From: MGIIb-O2 sp964003245
Lineage (GTDB): Archaea; Thermoplasmatota; Poseidoniia; Poseidoniales; Thalassarchaeaceae
Length of the DNA: 64,000 nt
NCBI GenBank assembly: GCA_964003245.1
Contig: CAXFIU010000001.1
Coordinates: 62,001 to 126,000, forward strand
Direction: 5' to 3'
Made by a program: the position numbers and the translations under genes. The notes beneath the pieces were generated by a model. That model had not been told where the DNA came from. It made no database searches and saw only the letters and a list, made by a program, of their open reading frames with translations. Below are positions 1 to 8,534 of the stretch, one piece after another (the first letter of the stretch is position 1; each line of letters begins with the position of its first letter).

Positions 1-214
1 TTTTATGAAGAGCTCCCCAAATAAAAATAATTAATACAAATTCAATAACTATGATTATAATATTATTTTCAATACCCAAAGATTGCGGAAGTTCCACAAT
101 CTGTTCTTGAAATAAGATTGTTATTAAAATAGTAATGAAAACTAAAAAACGATGTAACCAAGGACCAAATCTACTTACTTCATTTTCATTGGTTAAGGAG
201 GTGTGGTCATTCAT
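1..214 (-). CDS. Partial small membrane protein (C-terminus off left edge)
   Basis: Reading the minus strand, an open frame begins at an ATG at 214 and is still open at base 1, giving 71 residues. The start is polar (MNDHTSLTNENEVSRF). Two hydrophobic segments follow at about residues 23-35 and 51-66, so this looks like an integral membrane protein. An in-frame GTG at 259 could add 15 acidic residues; the frame is open up to a TAA near 302. It is divergent from the thiolase gene that starts at 307. No family is recognisable from this fragment. Confidence 0.5.
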   Translation of the reverse strand, partial: MNDHTSLTNENEVSRFGPWLHRFLVFITILITILFQEQIVELPQSLGIENNIIIIVIEFVLIIFIWGALHK

Positions 215-306
215 ACCTCTATCAGGGGTATCGGGGTCATCAATCCATCGCTTAATCACTATCTTTGACTCGTTGGGTTCAAGCGGAGAATACTTGACGG
301 CACATT

Positions 307-1302
307 ATGGATGGAGGGCTCTCGATACAATCCTGCAGTCAATGTAGGGAACCATCCATTCTATTTCAGGAATATAGTGGTCAACATTTGTGTGGTAAAC
401 ATTTAGCTTCATCAATCCGGAAAAGAGTAGCTAAGGAAGTTCGTTTACAGATTAATCTACCTAAAGATGCTAGACATTCTGATGGTACTCCATTCAGAAT
501 ATTTGTAGCTATTTCTGGGGGTAAAGACTCAGCAGTGTTATTGAGTATGCTTGTCGATATTATTGGCCAAAGAAGAGATGTAGAAATTATTTCTGGCTGT
601 ATAGACGAGGGTATTGATGGCTATCGTTCTCCTTCACTTGAACTTGCAAGAGAACTTTCCGAATCTCTAGATGTAAGATTTGAAACTTTATCATATGAGG
701 AAATGGGGTATGATAGGATGGATAATGTAGTAAATAAAATGGATGTTATTGGAGAAAACAATCCTGATGCTAAGGGAATGATGCCATGTTCTTATTGTGG
801 AGTTTTTAGAAGACAGGGAATCAATGCTTTAGCAGAGAAAGTTGGAGCCGACATTATGGCTTTGGGACATAATCTCGACGATATGGCTCAATCAATAATA
901 ATGAATTTTCAGAAAGGAAATATCGAGAGATCGGTCCGATTGGCCCCTCATACTGATGATCCAATAGAGGGTCTTGCACCTAGAGTTGTTCCTCTACGTT
1001 GGATTCCTGAGCAAGAGATTCATGCTCATGCAATTTCCTCAAATTTACCTATTCATGATGGGGATTGCCCCCATGCCCCTGGTGCAATGAGACAATTAAG
1101 TCGCAGAATAATTGCTGATATGGAAACAATTACTCCAGGTTCTAGGCATGGTTTATTGCATTCTTTAGATCAAATACGTAAGTTATACAAAGAAGTCAAT
1201 CCTATTAAATCAGAAATTAAGAATTGTGAGGAGTGTGGTGAAATAACTAGTAGAAGGATTTGTCAAGCCTGTACTATGAAACGTTGGTTAGAAGAAAATT
1301 AA
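307..1302 (+). CDS. ncsA: tRNA 2-thiolation protein, NcsA/Ctu1/TtuA family
   Basis: Predicted PP-loop ATPase that adenylates a tRNA uridine for sulfur insertion (2-thiouridine). Visible: an N-terminal zinc motif (C10, C13, C29, H32), the PP-loop SGGKDS at about residues 70-75, a central PCSYCG pair of the kind that holds catalytic or Fe-S cysteines in TtuA/Ncs6, GHNLDD downstream, and a C-terminal zinc ribbon CEECG...CQAC. The 331-residue length suits the family. The ATG at 307 is kept because the zinc finger begins at residue 10. Its stop overlaps the convergent pyrI stop in a shared TTAA. Whether the target is U34 or U54 cannot be told from sequence. Confidence 0.88.
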   Translation: MDGGLSIQSCSQCREPSILFQEYSGQHLCGKHLASSIRKRVAKEVRLQINLPKDARHSDGTPFRIFVAISGGKDSAVLLSMLVDIIGQRRDVEIISGCIDEGIDGYRSPSLELARELSESLDVRFETLSYEEMGYDRMDNVVNKMDVIGENNPDAKGMMPCSYCGVFRRQGINALAEKVGADIMALGHNLDDMAQSIIMNFQKGNIERSVRLAPHTDDPIEGLAPRVVPLRWIPEQEIHAHAISSNLPIHDGDCPHAPGAMRQLSRRIIADMETITPGSRHGLLHSLDQIRKLYKEVNPIKSEIKNCEECGEITSRRICQACTMKRWLEEN

Positions 1303-1766
1303 ATTATAAAATCAACAATTTCATTGATATCTTGATTCTTACCACAATATGAACATCGTATTTCCATAGGTTCTGCAGAAATAATCTTTAATTTATGAGG
1401 CAAAGGCTCACGAGGATTCTGAGTTATACAATTTGAAAATGAACATCTTACTATGTTTATTAATTCTGAACCAAGTTCGATAGTTCTTTTCTCTGCGACA
1501 TGATAATTTCGAATAATTGCAACAGATGCTTTTGGAGCGATAAGAGCTAAACGATCCAATTCTTCCTGATTTAATTCCCTATCTTCAATTTTCAAAACAT
1601 CTTTTCTGCCCATTTTTCCGCTAGGGACATTCATTACCATAGAAATTGGATTAGATCTTCCAACATCTAATCTTAACATTTTCAGCACTTGTAATGCATG
1701 ACCTGATGGTATATGGTCGATTGCAGTGCCATTACAAATTGCAGTCACACGTCTCATTTCACTCAT
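1299..1766 (-). CDS. pyrI: Aspartate carbamoyltransferase regulatory subunit
   Basis: Regulatory chain of the PyrB-PyrI holoenzyme, which in characterised members binds ATP and CTP and tunes pyrimidine synthesis. The 155-residue protein shows the N-terminal nucleotide-binding part (AICNGTAIDHIPSGHALQVL) and a C-terminal zinc domain with four cysteines (CSFSNC ... CSYCG). It is translationally linked to pyrB upstream: its ATG lies in the 4-base overlap at 1763-1766. A regulatory subunit fits feedback control by CTP, and a CTP synthase gene lies about 11 kb away. Confidence 0.95.
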   Translation of the reverse strand: MSEMRRVTAICNGTAIDHIPSGHALQVLKMLRLDVGRSNPISMVMNVPSGKMGRKDVLKIEDRELNQEELDRLALIAPKASVAIIRNYHVAEKRTIELGSELINIVRCSFSNCITQNPREPLPHKLKIISAEPMEIRCSYCGKNQDINEIVDFII

Positions 1767-2695
1767 TTATTCACCTTCTTTGGAATCTTTACTCCTAAAC
1801 TTTTGCATAGTAAAGCCATTCTAGTCGGAACTCCATTGAATGCTTGCTGAAAATATCTAGCATGTCTTGTTGAATCAACACTGGCATGTAATTCATTCAC
1901 TCTTGGTAGAGGGTGCATGACTATCATTTCTGCTTTAGCTCCTGATAGATCATCTTTTGTTAATTTATAAATTCCTGCTACTTTGATGTATTCATCTTCA
2001 TCTGGGAATCTTTCTTTCTGTATTCTTGTCATGTATATCACATCAGCAGAATCAATTGATGATGACATTTCTTCTGTTTCATTTATATCTCCGCCATGAT
2101 TTTTCAAATCTGAAACTATTTCATCAGGCATTCTAAGTGATTCGGGTGAAACTAGAGTTATTTTAGCTCCAAATCTAACTAATGCATGAGATAAGCTATG
2201 TGTTGTTCTTCCATATCTAAGATCTCCTACCATCATTACATTCAAACCTTCAAGGCTACCATGAGCTTCCCGAATTGTGAATAAATCTAGCATAGTTTGC
2301 GTTGGATGGTTACCTGCTCCATCTCCACCATTTAACACTGGTATTTCCACAGCATCTGCACTATATTGGGCAGCCCCCTGATTTGGGTGTCTAATGACGG
2401 CGATATCTGCGTATCCATCTACCATCTGCATAGTATCATACAGAGTTTCACCTTTGGCTACTGAAGAGCCAATGGAACTTAGGTTCAAAACTTCACCACC
2501 TAATCTTTTCATAGCAGTTTCAAATGACATTCGAGTACGTGTGGAATTCTCAAAGAATAGATTCCCTAAAACCTTCCCTTGAAGTAAAGGCAAGTATACT
2601 TCACCTTTGGCAACCGGCAATAAGCTTCTTGCATTATCAAGTACTTGCAATATCTCTTCATTTGTTAAATCATCCATCGTGATAAGGTCGCCCAT
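1763..2695 (-). CDS. pyrB: Aspartate carbamoyltransferase catalytic subunit
   Basis: Catalyses carbamoyl phosphate plus aspartate to N-carbamoylaspartate, the committed step of de novo pyrimidine synthesis. The 310-residue chain carries the carbamoyl-phosphate loop FENSTRTRMSFE near residues 49-60, HPNQGA, NGGDGAGNHPTQTMLDL and the C-terminal HPLPRVNE. The length is normal and no key residue is visibly lost. First gene of a pyrB-pyrI operon, divergent from the GHMP kinase with about 115 bases between starts. Confidence 0.96.
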   Translation of the reverse strand: MGDLITMDDLTNEEILQVLDNARSLLPVAKGEVYLPLLQGKVLGNLFFENSTRTRMSFETAMKRLGGEVLNLSSIGSSVAKGETLYDTMQMVDGYADIAVIRHPNQGAAQYSADAVEIPVLNGGDGAGNHPTQTMLDLFTIREAHGSLEGLNVMMVGDLRYGRTTHSLSHALVRFGAKITLVSPESLRMPDEIVSDLKNHGGDINETEEMSSSIDSADVIYMTRIQKERFPDEDEYIKVAGIYKLTKDDLSGAKAEMIVMHPLPRVNELHASVDSTRHARYFQQAFNGVPTRMALLCKSLGVKIPKKVNK

Positions 2696-2811
2696 ACTCG
2701 TTCCCCTAGTTAATCGCGTCAGAAGTCGGTCATATGTATTGCCCTCTAAGTATAACCTTTGATGACCGTATTCCGCTGTCTTGATGAATAATGAATTATC
2801 CCATAAGCCTG

Positions 2812-3801
2812 ATGATAATCAGTCGGACCCCAGTTCGAGTTTCATTTTGTGGAGGTGGAACCGACGTAGATTGGTTCTCTACGTCATCTGAAAAAGGCGG
2901 AATGGTTACATCTCTGGCCATTGATAGATATATCCATGTAATTGTCAATAGGCGTTTTGATGAAAGAATTAGACTATCTTATTCAAAGTTAGAAGTTGTA
3001 GATAATTTTGAAGATCTTGAACATGAATTAGTTCGTGAATCAATGAGAATAACTGGCGTCACTTCTGGAGTCGAAATAACTACAATAGCCGATATTCCAT
3101 CTAGAGGTACTGGTTTAGGGTCTTCTTCTGCCGTTACTGTAGGTTTGCTAAATGCTTTACATTGCTTCGCAGGGCGAAATGTTTCGGCGTCTCAATTGGC
3201 ATCTGAAGCATGTGAAATTGAAATTAAGATATTAGGACAGCCTATTGGTAGACAAGATCAATATGCTGCAGCCTTCGGTGGAATAAACTCCATCAAATTC
3301 TGTTCTGATGGCAATGTAATCGTCGATCCAATTAATATTTCCGAAAAAATACAGTCAAATATTTCAGATGAATTCACTCTTATCTTCACTGGTCAGAATC
3401 GTTCCGCCTCTGCTGTACTATTAAATTCAGAAGAAGAGGGAAAATCTGCTATTGATAATTTAATTAGAATAAGGGAACAGGCAGATGAAGCGAGAGATTT
3501 TCTTTCTTCAGGAGATCTATCAAAACTAGGTCTCCTTCTCAATGAAGCATGGTCTATGAAAAGAGGTATTTCTTCAAATGTAAGTAACGATTTCCTTGAT
3601 GAGATGTATAGCCAAATAATGTCTACTGGCGCTAATGGCGCTAAATTATTAGGTGCTGGAGGGGGGGGATTCTTCCTTGTCCATGGAGACCAACAACTTC
3701 GTGAAAAATTACAGTCCAATTTCTCTTCTGAGCATAGAATGTTGCCTCTGAACATTGACTTTAATGGTTCATCAATCATTTTTAATGATTCAAGAGTGTG
3801 A
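2812..3801 (+). CDS. GHMP-family sugar kinase, heptose-kinase (HddA)-like
   Basis: Predicted small-molecule kinase of the GHMP superfamily. It begins with the sugar-kinase signature RTPVRVSFCGGGTD, has the phosphate loop SRGTGLGSSSAVTVG near residue 105-119, and the C-terminal motif LLGAGGGGFFLV. These fit the D-glycero-D-manno-heptose 7-phosphate/fucose kinase branch better than mevalonate kinase. An ATG at 2791 adds seven residues; the ATG at 2812 is chosen because family members begin directly with M-I-x-x-R-x-P. No other sugar-nucleotide genes are adjacent, so the substrate is open. Confidence 0.8.
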   Translation: MIISRTPVRVSFCGGGTDVDWFSTSSEKGGMVTSLAIDRYIHVIVNRRFDERIRLSYSKLEVVDNFEDLEHELVRESMRITGVTSGVEITTIADIPSRGTGLGSSSAVTVGLLNALHCFAGRNVSASQLASEACEIEIKILGQPIGRQDQYAAAFGGINSIKFCSDGNVIVDPINISEKIQSNISDEFTLIFTGQNRSASAVLLNSEEEGKSAIDNLIRIREQADEARDFLSSGDLSKLGLLLNEAWSMKRGISSNVSNDFLDEMYSQIMSTGANGAKLLGAGGGGFFLVHGDQQLREKLQSNFSSEHRMLPLNIDFNGSSIIFNDSRV

Positions 3802-3805
3802 AAAG

Positions 3806-5911
3806 ATGAACAAAAAAATATTCTCATTTGTATTGATGTTGCTAGTTATTTTTAGCCTGAATAACACTTCTGTAAGTGCTACAAATGATCAAAATATTGG
3901 CGATGAAGATATTATCTCTTCAATTACAGGATATTCAAAGTTTATCATAGAAGAAGAAATAAAAGTTAATTCACAGTTTAATGCATCTTGGGAGTCATCT
4001 ATAATTCTCTCTGATCAGATTGGAACTGATCTTCTTCAGAACTCGGAATTAGGACTTAGGGCCCAAATTGATATTCATTTAGGAAATTCTGATGGCTTTG
4101 TAGATTCAAATGAATCAGATTTATTCGATCAATTATTTCGTATAGAAAGGAACTGGACCAATTCTGAAAATGGTGGTTGCTGTATTTTTGATTATAATCC
4201 TCTTTATTCACCCCAAGGAGTTAATTTACTTACATCTAAAGTAGTATCAGGTCCAATAGAATTAGAAAACTCCACATGGGGGTGGAATGAGTCAACTGAT
4301 TTGATAGGGCAGACAGATAGTCGAGCTACTAGAATTATCGACTTTCCAAGAGTCGGTTCATTAGTTGAAGAAGTTCCGTTAATGATTTTCCTTCCAGCAG
4401 ATTGGGAATACACATATAGTGCAATGGGAGAAATATTTTCCGGAGAACCAGGTGAATTTATTGTAAATCGGTCCGAAGCAAATGTTGCAAGTAATATTCG
4501 AGTAACAATTTCTAATAATCAAATGCCCAATGCTCTGGGTTACAGAACTTCAACTGGAACAATGATTACTTTAACCTCTAATACATTATATTATGGAGAA
4601 TGTGAAGATAGTACTTTAGATCATAATCAACAATGGTGGACATTGTCAAACAATGGCGCTCTTGTTTTGACACACTATGGATCTAGTCTAAGTTTCATTT
4701 CTCAAGATTATGGTTTCCAAGAAGGAGATGTTGCTAGTATAGTTATGCATTGTAAAGATTGGTTTAATGTCACAGATACATGGCATGAAGATATAGTTAT
4801 TGACTCTATTTTCCCAACTTGGGAATCAGTAATCTCTTACATAAATGATGATAATGAGAGAATTATACTTGATATTAATCAATCTATCGAAGTTAAATCA
4901 GATACAAGTATTTCATTTAATATTTCAGCAGATGATCCTAATTCTGAGTCACCTGTGGATATTAAGATCATATCAAATAAGACTCCTAATTATATTCATA
5001 GAGATGTAAATAATTTAGCTTTCTCAGATGTATTTTATCAAAATAATGATGTAAACGGACTCCATCTAAATCTTTCTGAACGTCATAAAGCTAAGTATCC
5101 TACATCATGGTCAGTTAATCTGACAATTTCTGATGGTGCAGGGAATACGATTTATGAAGAATGGGAAATAATTGTTTTAGATGGTATAGGGCCAACAATA
5201 GTTCCTGACTTAATAATCAATAATCAATCGATTTCATCTAATAACCTCGCTAGAGAGGGTGATCTAATTACAATCTCTCTACAACAGTCTTTTGATGATT
5301 TAGATTCAATTAATGATACAAAATGGTCTCTATCAATTGATAATAAAGTAATTTCTGATAATGTTACAATGAATCAAATAGATAAAATGACTCTCGGACC
5401 GTTCACTTCTGGAACTCATATCTTTAGTATAGACGCATATGATTCTTCTTTGAATCATCAGAATCTTGCATTTGGATTAGCAGTTTCTCCAAGTCTGGGA
5501 GTAGATATTGAATTAATTTCTACCGAAGTTGATGGTCAATTGATTGAGGGAAATACGGTTTTATTTTCAGCATCTATGAAAAACAATAGAGCATCTTCTG
5601 GATCTGGACAATTTTGTGTAAATAGTCAATGTGGGCCATTTGTTGGAGTACCCGCTGCAAATTCTAACTCTCCAGGATATTTCGATGTAGAATTGAGTTT
5701 TGAGTTGAGCAGTTCGACTCCGATTACTACATATTTTAAGTGGCAAAGTGAGAGTGCCGGAGATAATGGTCAAATAAATATTGAATCTGACATTCCAGTT
5801 GAACCATCTTGGCAAAAACCCATACAAACAGTTTTGTTAGTCTTTGTATCTTTATCATTATTTGTTATTATTGTTAATCGCCTCTGGGGAGTAGATTCTC
5901 AAAGGCCATAA
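3806..5911 (+). CDS. Secreted Ig-like protein with C-terminal membrane anchor
   Basis: Unrecognised surface protein of about 701 residues. The chosen ATG at 3806 starts a clean signal peptide (MNKKIFSFVLMLLVIFSL...VSA); the longer frame from 3755 would place 17 residues ahead of it and overlap the kinase gene. The body is rich in Asn, Ser, Asp and Thr with beta-sandwich-like stretches, such as a sulfocyanin- or cadherin-like GTHIFSIDAYDSS. A single hydrophobic helix near the end (VLLVFVSLSLFVIIV) precedes a short basic tail. Probably exported and anchored at its C-terminus. The start follows the GHMP kinase stop by only a few bases. Confidence 0.7.
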   Translation: MNKKIFSFVLMLLVIFSLNNTSVSATNDQNIGDEDIISSITGYSKFIIEEEIKVNSQFNASWESSIILSDQIGTDLLQNSELGLRAQIDIHLGNSDGFVDSNESDLFDQLFRIERNWTNSENGGCCIFDYNPLYSPQGVNLLTSKVVSGPIELENSTWGWNESTDLIGQTDSRATRIIDFPRVGSLVEEVPLMIFLPADWEYTYSAMGEIFSGEPGEFIVNRSEANVASNIRVTISNNQMPNALGYRTSTGTMITLTSNTLYYGECEDSTLDHNQQWWTLSNNGALVLTHYGSSLSFISQDYGFQEGDVASIVMHCKDWFNVTDTWHEDIVIDSIFPTWESVISYINDDNERIILDINQSIEVKSDTSISFNISADDPNSESPVDIKIISNKTPNYIHRDVNNLAFSDVFYQNNDVNGLHLNLSERHKAKYPTSWSVNLTISDGAGNTIYEEWEIIVLDGIGPTIVPDLIINNQSISSNNLAREGDLITISLQQSFDDLDSINDTKWSLSIDNKVISDNVTMNQIDKMTLGPFTSGTHIFSIDAYDSSLNHQNLAFGLAVSPSLGVDIELISTEVDGQLIEGNTVLFSASMKNNRASSGSGQFCVNSQCGPFVGVPAANSNSPGYFDVELSFELSSSTPITTYFKWQSESAGDNGQINIESDIPVEPSWQKPIQTVLLVFVSLSLFVIIVNRLWGVDSQRP

Positions 5912-5963
5912 TCTGAAACAAATATCCGCAGCACTCATGAGTCATAACATATTGTGATTAATT

Positions 5964-7682
5964 GTGATTCTACTACCCGACTACCCTGATCGAGTGATTC
6001 GAGATCATAGAGTTCGAGTTGAAAGAATAGCATTATCTGTAACTTTCTTACTTATTTTTTCCGCATCATGGTGGTTATTTTCTGGTTTATTTGGTTCACC
6101 AGAGATATTACCTCGTTTAGGTCCAATATCTATGATATTTATTTCTTCATTAGTTGTAATTGACTTGATTGATTATGGACTGATTCAGAGATCTAGGTTA
6201 GGTGTAATTGCCAATATCTCTTATCCTAGTCTTTTAGCACTATCTGTCTCTAATATCGGATATAATGATGCCTTAATATCGGGATTAATATATTTCCTAT
6301 TAGCAATATTTCTCTGGTCTGTTGCTAGGAAAAACCTCTCCATAACTCATTCATCTAGGAGATGGAGAGGATTAACTAGTTTTCTCGGACTCGCATTTTC
6401 AGCCTCAATTATGTATTCCATTTCGTCGGAAATGTACGTTTATTTATTTGTCTTAATTTGTGTACTAGTAACTATGGCGCCTGATTTACTATCCAAGGAT
6501 GAAAATTACAAATCAAGGAAAAAATTCACCAAGAAACTTGATGCCGTTGAGGGGCAGGTGTTACTATTACGGAGCAAAGGAATCTCTCTAGAACAAGCCT
6601 CCTCAATTTTGAAGAAAGCAAGAGAGGAATGTTGGAATGATCCTGAGAGAGGTATGGGGATGATCTCACTTGCTGAAGAAGAAATTGAACGAGTTCAAGC
6701 GTTGGCTAAAGACTTAGATGACATAAGACAAGAAACTCATCTTTTTTTGAAGAAAGCAGAATCTATAGCTCCTGGAATAAATGGTCCAAGGAATGCATTT
6801 GAATCTGGAGAAAAAGAATCTGATTTCGGGTCATTGAGGGAGGCAGAGATATTCTTCCGGCTTTCCAAAAAGAAGTCCGAGGAGGTAATTCAGTATTGGC
6901 AAAATGCAATTGATGAAATTGCAAGCGCTGAAGAACTAATTTCTAATATCAAACAGATTCAATTAGACTCAATAAAAAACATAATTGATTCTGCCAAGGA
7001 AGCACTTGAATCGGAAAATCCAATTGAAGCAATTAAAATAGCTTCTTCAGTTTCCGGACATCTTGACAGTTTAGAAGCTACCACAATAGAGGCCAAAGAA
7101 GCAATAATAGAAGCAGAAAAGGCGATTGAAGAGGTTGATGATAGTTTCTCAATTAGTACCAAAGAGAGATTATTAGAGTCAAAGAATGCTTTAGAATCAG
7201 GAAACTCTTCCCTTGCTAAAGGATTGGCTACAAGTATTCTCAGAGATATAAATAAGGTTTCTGAATCTATGCAGAAAGTACAACGAGGACTTAGGCAGAA
7301 GAAAAAATTGATTGCAAGATTCCCTACTGGTCAATCTGGTGATCAATGGAGAAATGAATTGAAGAATATTGAAGATAAAGTAGATTTAGAACAGTGGGTT
7401 GAAGCATCTAGACTCTTAGAATCACTTACCAAAGATCTTCAAATATATGAAAAATCAAAATCAGAGGCTTTAGAATTATACACTTTTGTAGAAAGTGAGT
7501 GGATGGACTTAAGGAAAAAACTAGATTCTTCTAATATTAAAGTCAATGACTCAATGAGAATGAATGCTGAGAATAAAATTTCTGAATGTAAGAGATTATT
7601 AGATGAGGGAGATATAGATTCTACACTTTCATTATTGGGAGAAACTGATGAAATCATCGAGAACCTTAGACGAAGAATCTAG
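5964..7682 (+). CDS. Membrane protein with long cytoplasmic coiled coil
   Basis: No family recognised. The 572-residue protein starts at GTG (5964). Residues about 20-180 contain several hydrophobic helices (IALSVTFLLIFSASWWLFSG, LGPISMIFISSLVVIDLI, MYVYLFVLICVLVTM). The remaining 390 residues are highly charged, Glu/Lys/Ser/Leu-rich and heptad-like, with internally similar segments around IIDSAKEALESENPIEAIKI and KERLLESKNALESGNSSLAK. This suggests a membrane-anchored coiled-coil or helical-repeat scaffold. The 3' end meets trhO in a shared CTAG. Confidence 0.6.
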   Translation: MILLPDYPDRVIRDHRVRVERIALSVTFLLIFSASWWLFSGLFGSPEILPRLGPISMIFISSLVVIDLIDYGLIQRSRLGVIANISYPSLLALSVSNIGYNDALISGLIYFLLAIFLWSVARKNLSITHSSRRWRGLTSFLGLAFSASIMYSISSEMYVYLFVLICVLVTMAPDLLSKDENYKSRKKFTKKLDAVEGQVLLLRSKGISLEQASSILKKAREECWNDPERGMGMISLAEEEIERVQALAKDLDDIRQETHLFLKKAESIAPGINGPRNAFESGEKESDFGSLREAEIFFRLSKKKSEEVIQYWQNAIDEIASAEELISNIKQIQLDSIKNIIDSAKEALESENPIEAIKIASSVSGHLDSLEATTIEAKEAIIEAEKAIEEVDDSFSISTKERLLESKNALESGNSSLAKGLATSILRDINKVSESMQKVQRGLRQKKKLIARFPTGQSGDQWRNELKNIEDKVDLEQWVEASRLLESLTKDLQIYEKSKSEALELYTFVESEWMDLRKKLDSSNIKVNDSMRMNAENKISECKRLLDEGDIDSTLSLLGETDEIIENLRRRI

Positions 7683-8518
7683 GGGTCATTTTTATTTTTA
7701 TCTACACAATATGGGCAGTAAGAATCAAATTTATAATCATTAGATCTTCTTTCTTTATTCGTTAGAGGTTCTCTACAAGCGAAGCACATTGAGTATTCTG
7801 TTTCATTTAACTCGGTATCTACTGCCACTCTTTGATCAAAGACGAAACAGTCTCCATTCCAATAAGAACCATCAGTTTCTTCAAAATATCCAAGAATGCC
7901 GCCTTCTAATTGTTTAACATTTTCAAATCCCGCATTCATCATTACTACTGATGCCTTTTCACATCTGATTCCACCTGTACAATACATCACTATTTGTTTT
8001 GTTTTATATTCTTCAGGGAGGTCCGAGATGGCTTCTGGAAAATCTCTAAATGTTGACAAATTTAGATCAATTGCATTCTCAAATAGGCCCACTCTAGTCT
8101 CATAATCATTTCTTGTATCTAGAATTAATATATCTTCATTATTATCTAACATATTCTTAAATTCTTGAGGTTTGATATTAGGGGCAGTGAATTCTGCGGG
8201 TCTAACTTCATCTAAACCCAATGAAATAATTTCTTTCTTAAGTCTAACAAGCATTCTTCTAAATGGTTGGTAATCGGTATAACTTATTTTTAATGGTATA
8301 TTGACGAATCTTTTATCAGATTCTAGGAATTCTATGTAAGAATCTATAGATTTTTTATTTCCAGCAAGAAAGAAATTGATTCCGTTCTTACTCAATAAAA
8401 TAGTTCCTTTTAGATTTAGTTTCTCACAAATAAATCGGAACGGTTGTCTTAGCTCGTCTCTATCATTTAGATCTACAAAGCGATAACCAGCAATATTTAC
8501 TATTTTCTCCTCTTCCAT
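7679..8518 (-). CDS. trhO: tRNA uridine 5-hydroxylase TrhO, rhodanese-related
   Basis: Member of the TrhO/YceA (UPF0176) family, which in bacteria performs O2-dependent hydroxylation of tRNA U34. The 279-residue chain has an N-terminal alpha/beta domain, a central rhodanese domain with the catalytic-cysteine loop MYCTGGIRCEKAS, and a C-terminal four-cysteine zinc site (CFAC...CPYC). It is downstream of thrS on the same strand with a 16-base gap. Presence in an archaeon probably reflects acquisition from bacteria (inference). Confidence 0.88.
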   Translation of the reverse strand: MEEEKIVNIAGYRFVDLNDRDELRQPFRFICEKLNLKGTILLSKNGINFFLAGNKKSIDSYIEFLESDKRFVNIPLKISYTDYQPFRRMLVRLKKEIISLGLDEVRPAEFTAPNIKPQEFKNMLDNNEDILILDTRNDYETRVGLFENAIDLNLSTFRDFPEAISDLPEEYKTKQIVMYCTGGIRCEKASVVMMNAGFENVKQLEGGILGYFEETDGSYWNGDCFVFDQRVAVDTELNETEYSMCFACREPLTNKERRSNDYKFDSYCPYCVDKNKNDP

Positions 8519-8534
8519 ATAGACGCCTCAATAT

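Noticed and set aside
135..347. 70-residue plus-strand frame
   Set aside because: It runs antisense over the partial membrane gene at the left edge and into the N-terminus of the thiolase; composition does not look coding.
2696..2811. Possible C/D-box small RNA (several TGATGA motifs)
   Set aside because: No properly spaced CTGA D boxes and no closing stem; TGATGA is frequent in this AT-rich DNA.
3393..3827. 144-residue antisense frame inside the GHMP kinase
   Set aside because: Opposite to a well-supported kinase with clear motifs; a shadow frame.
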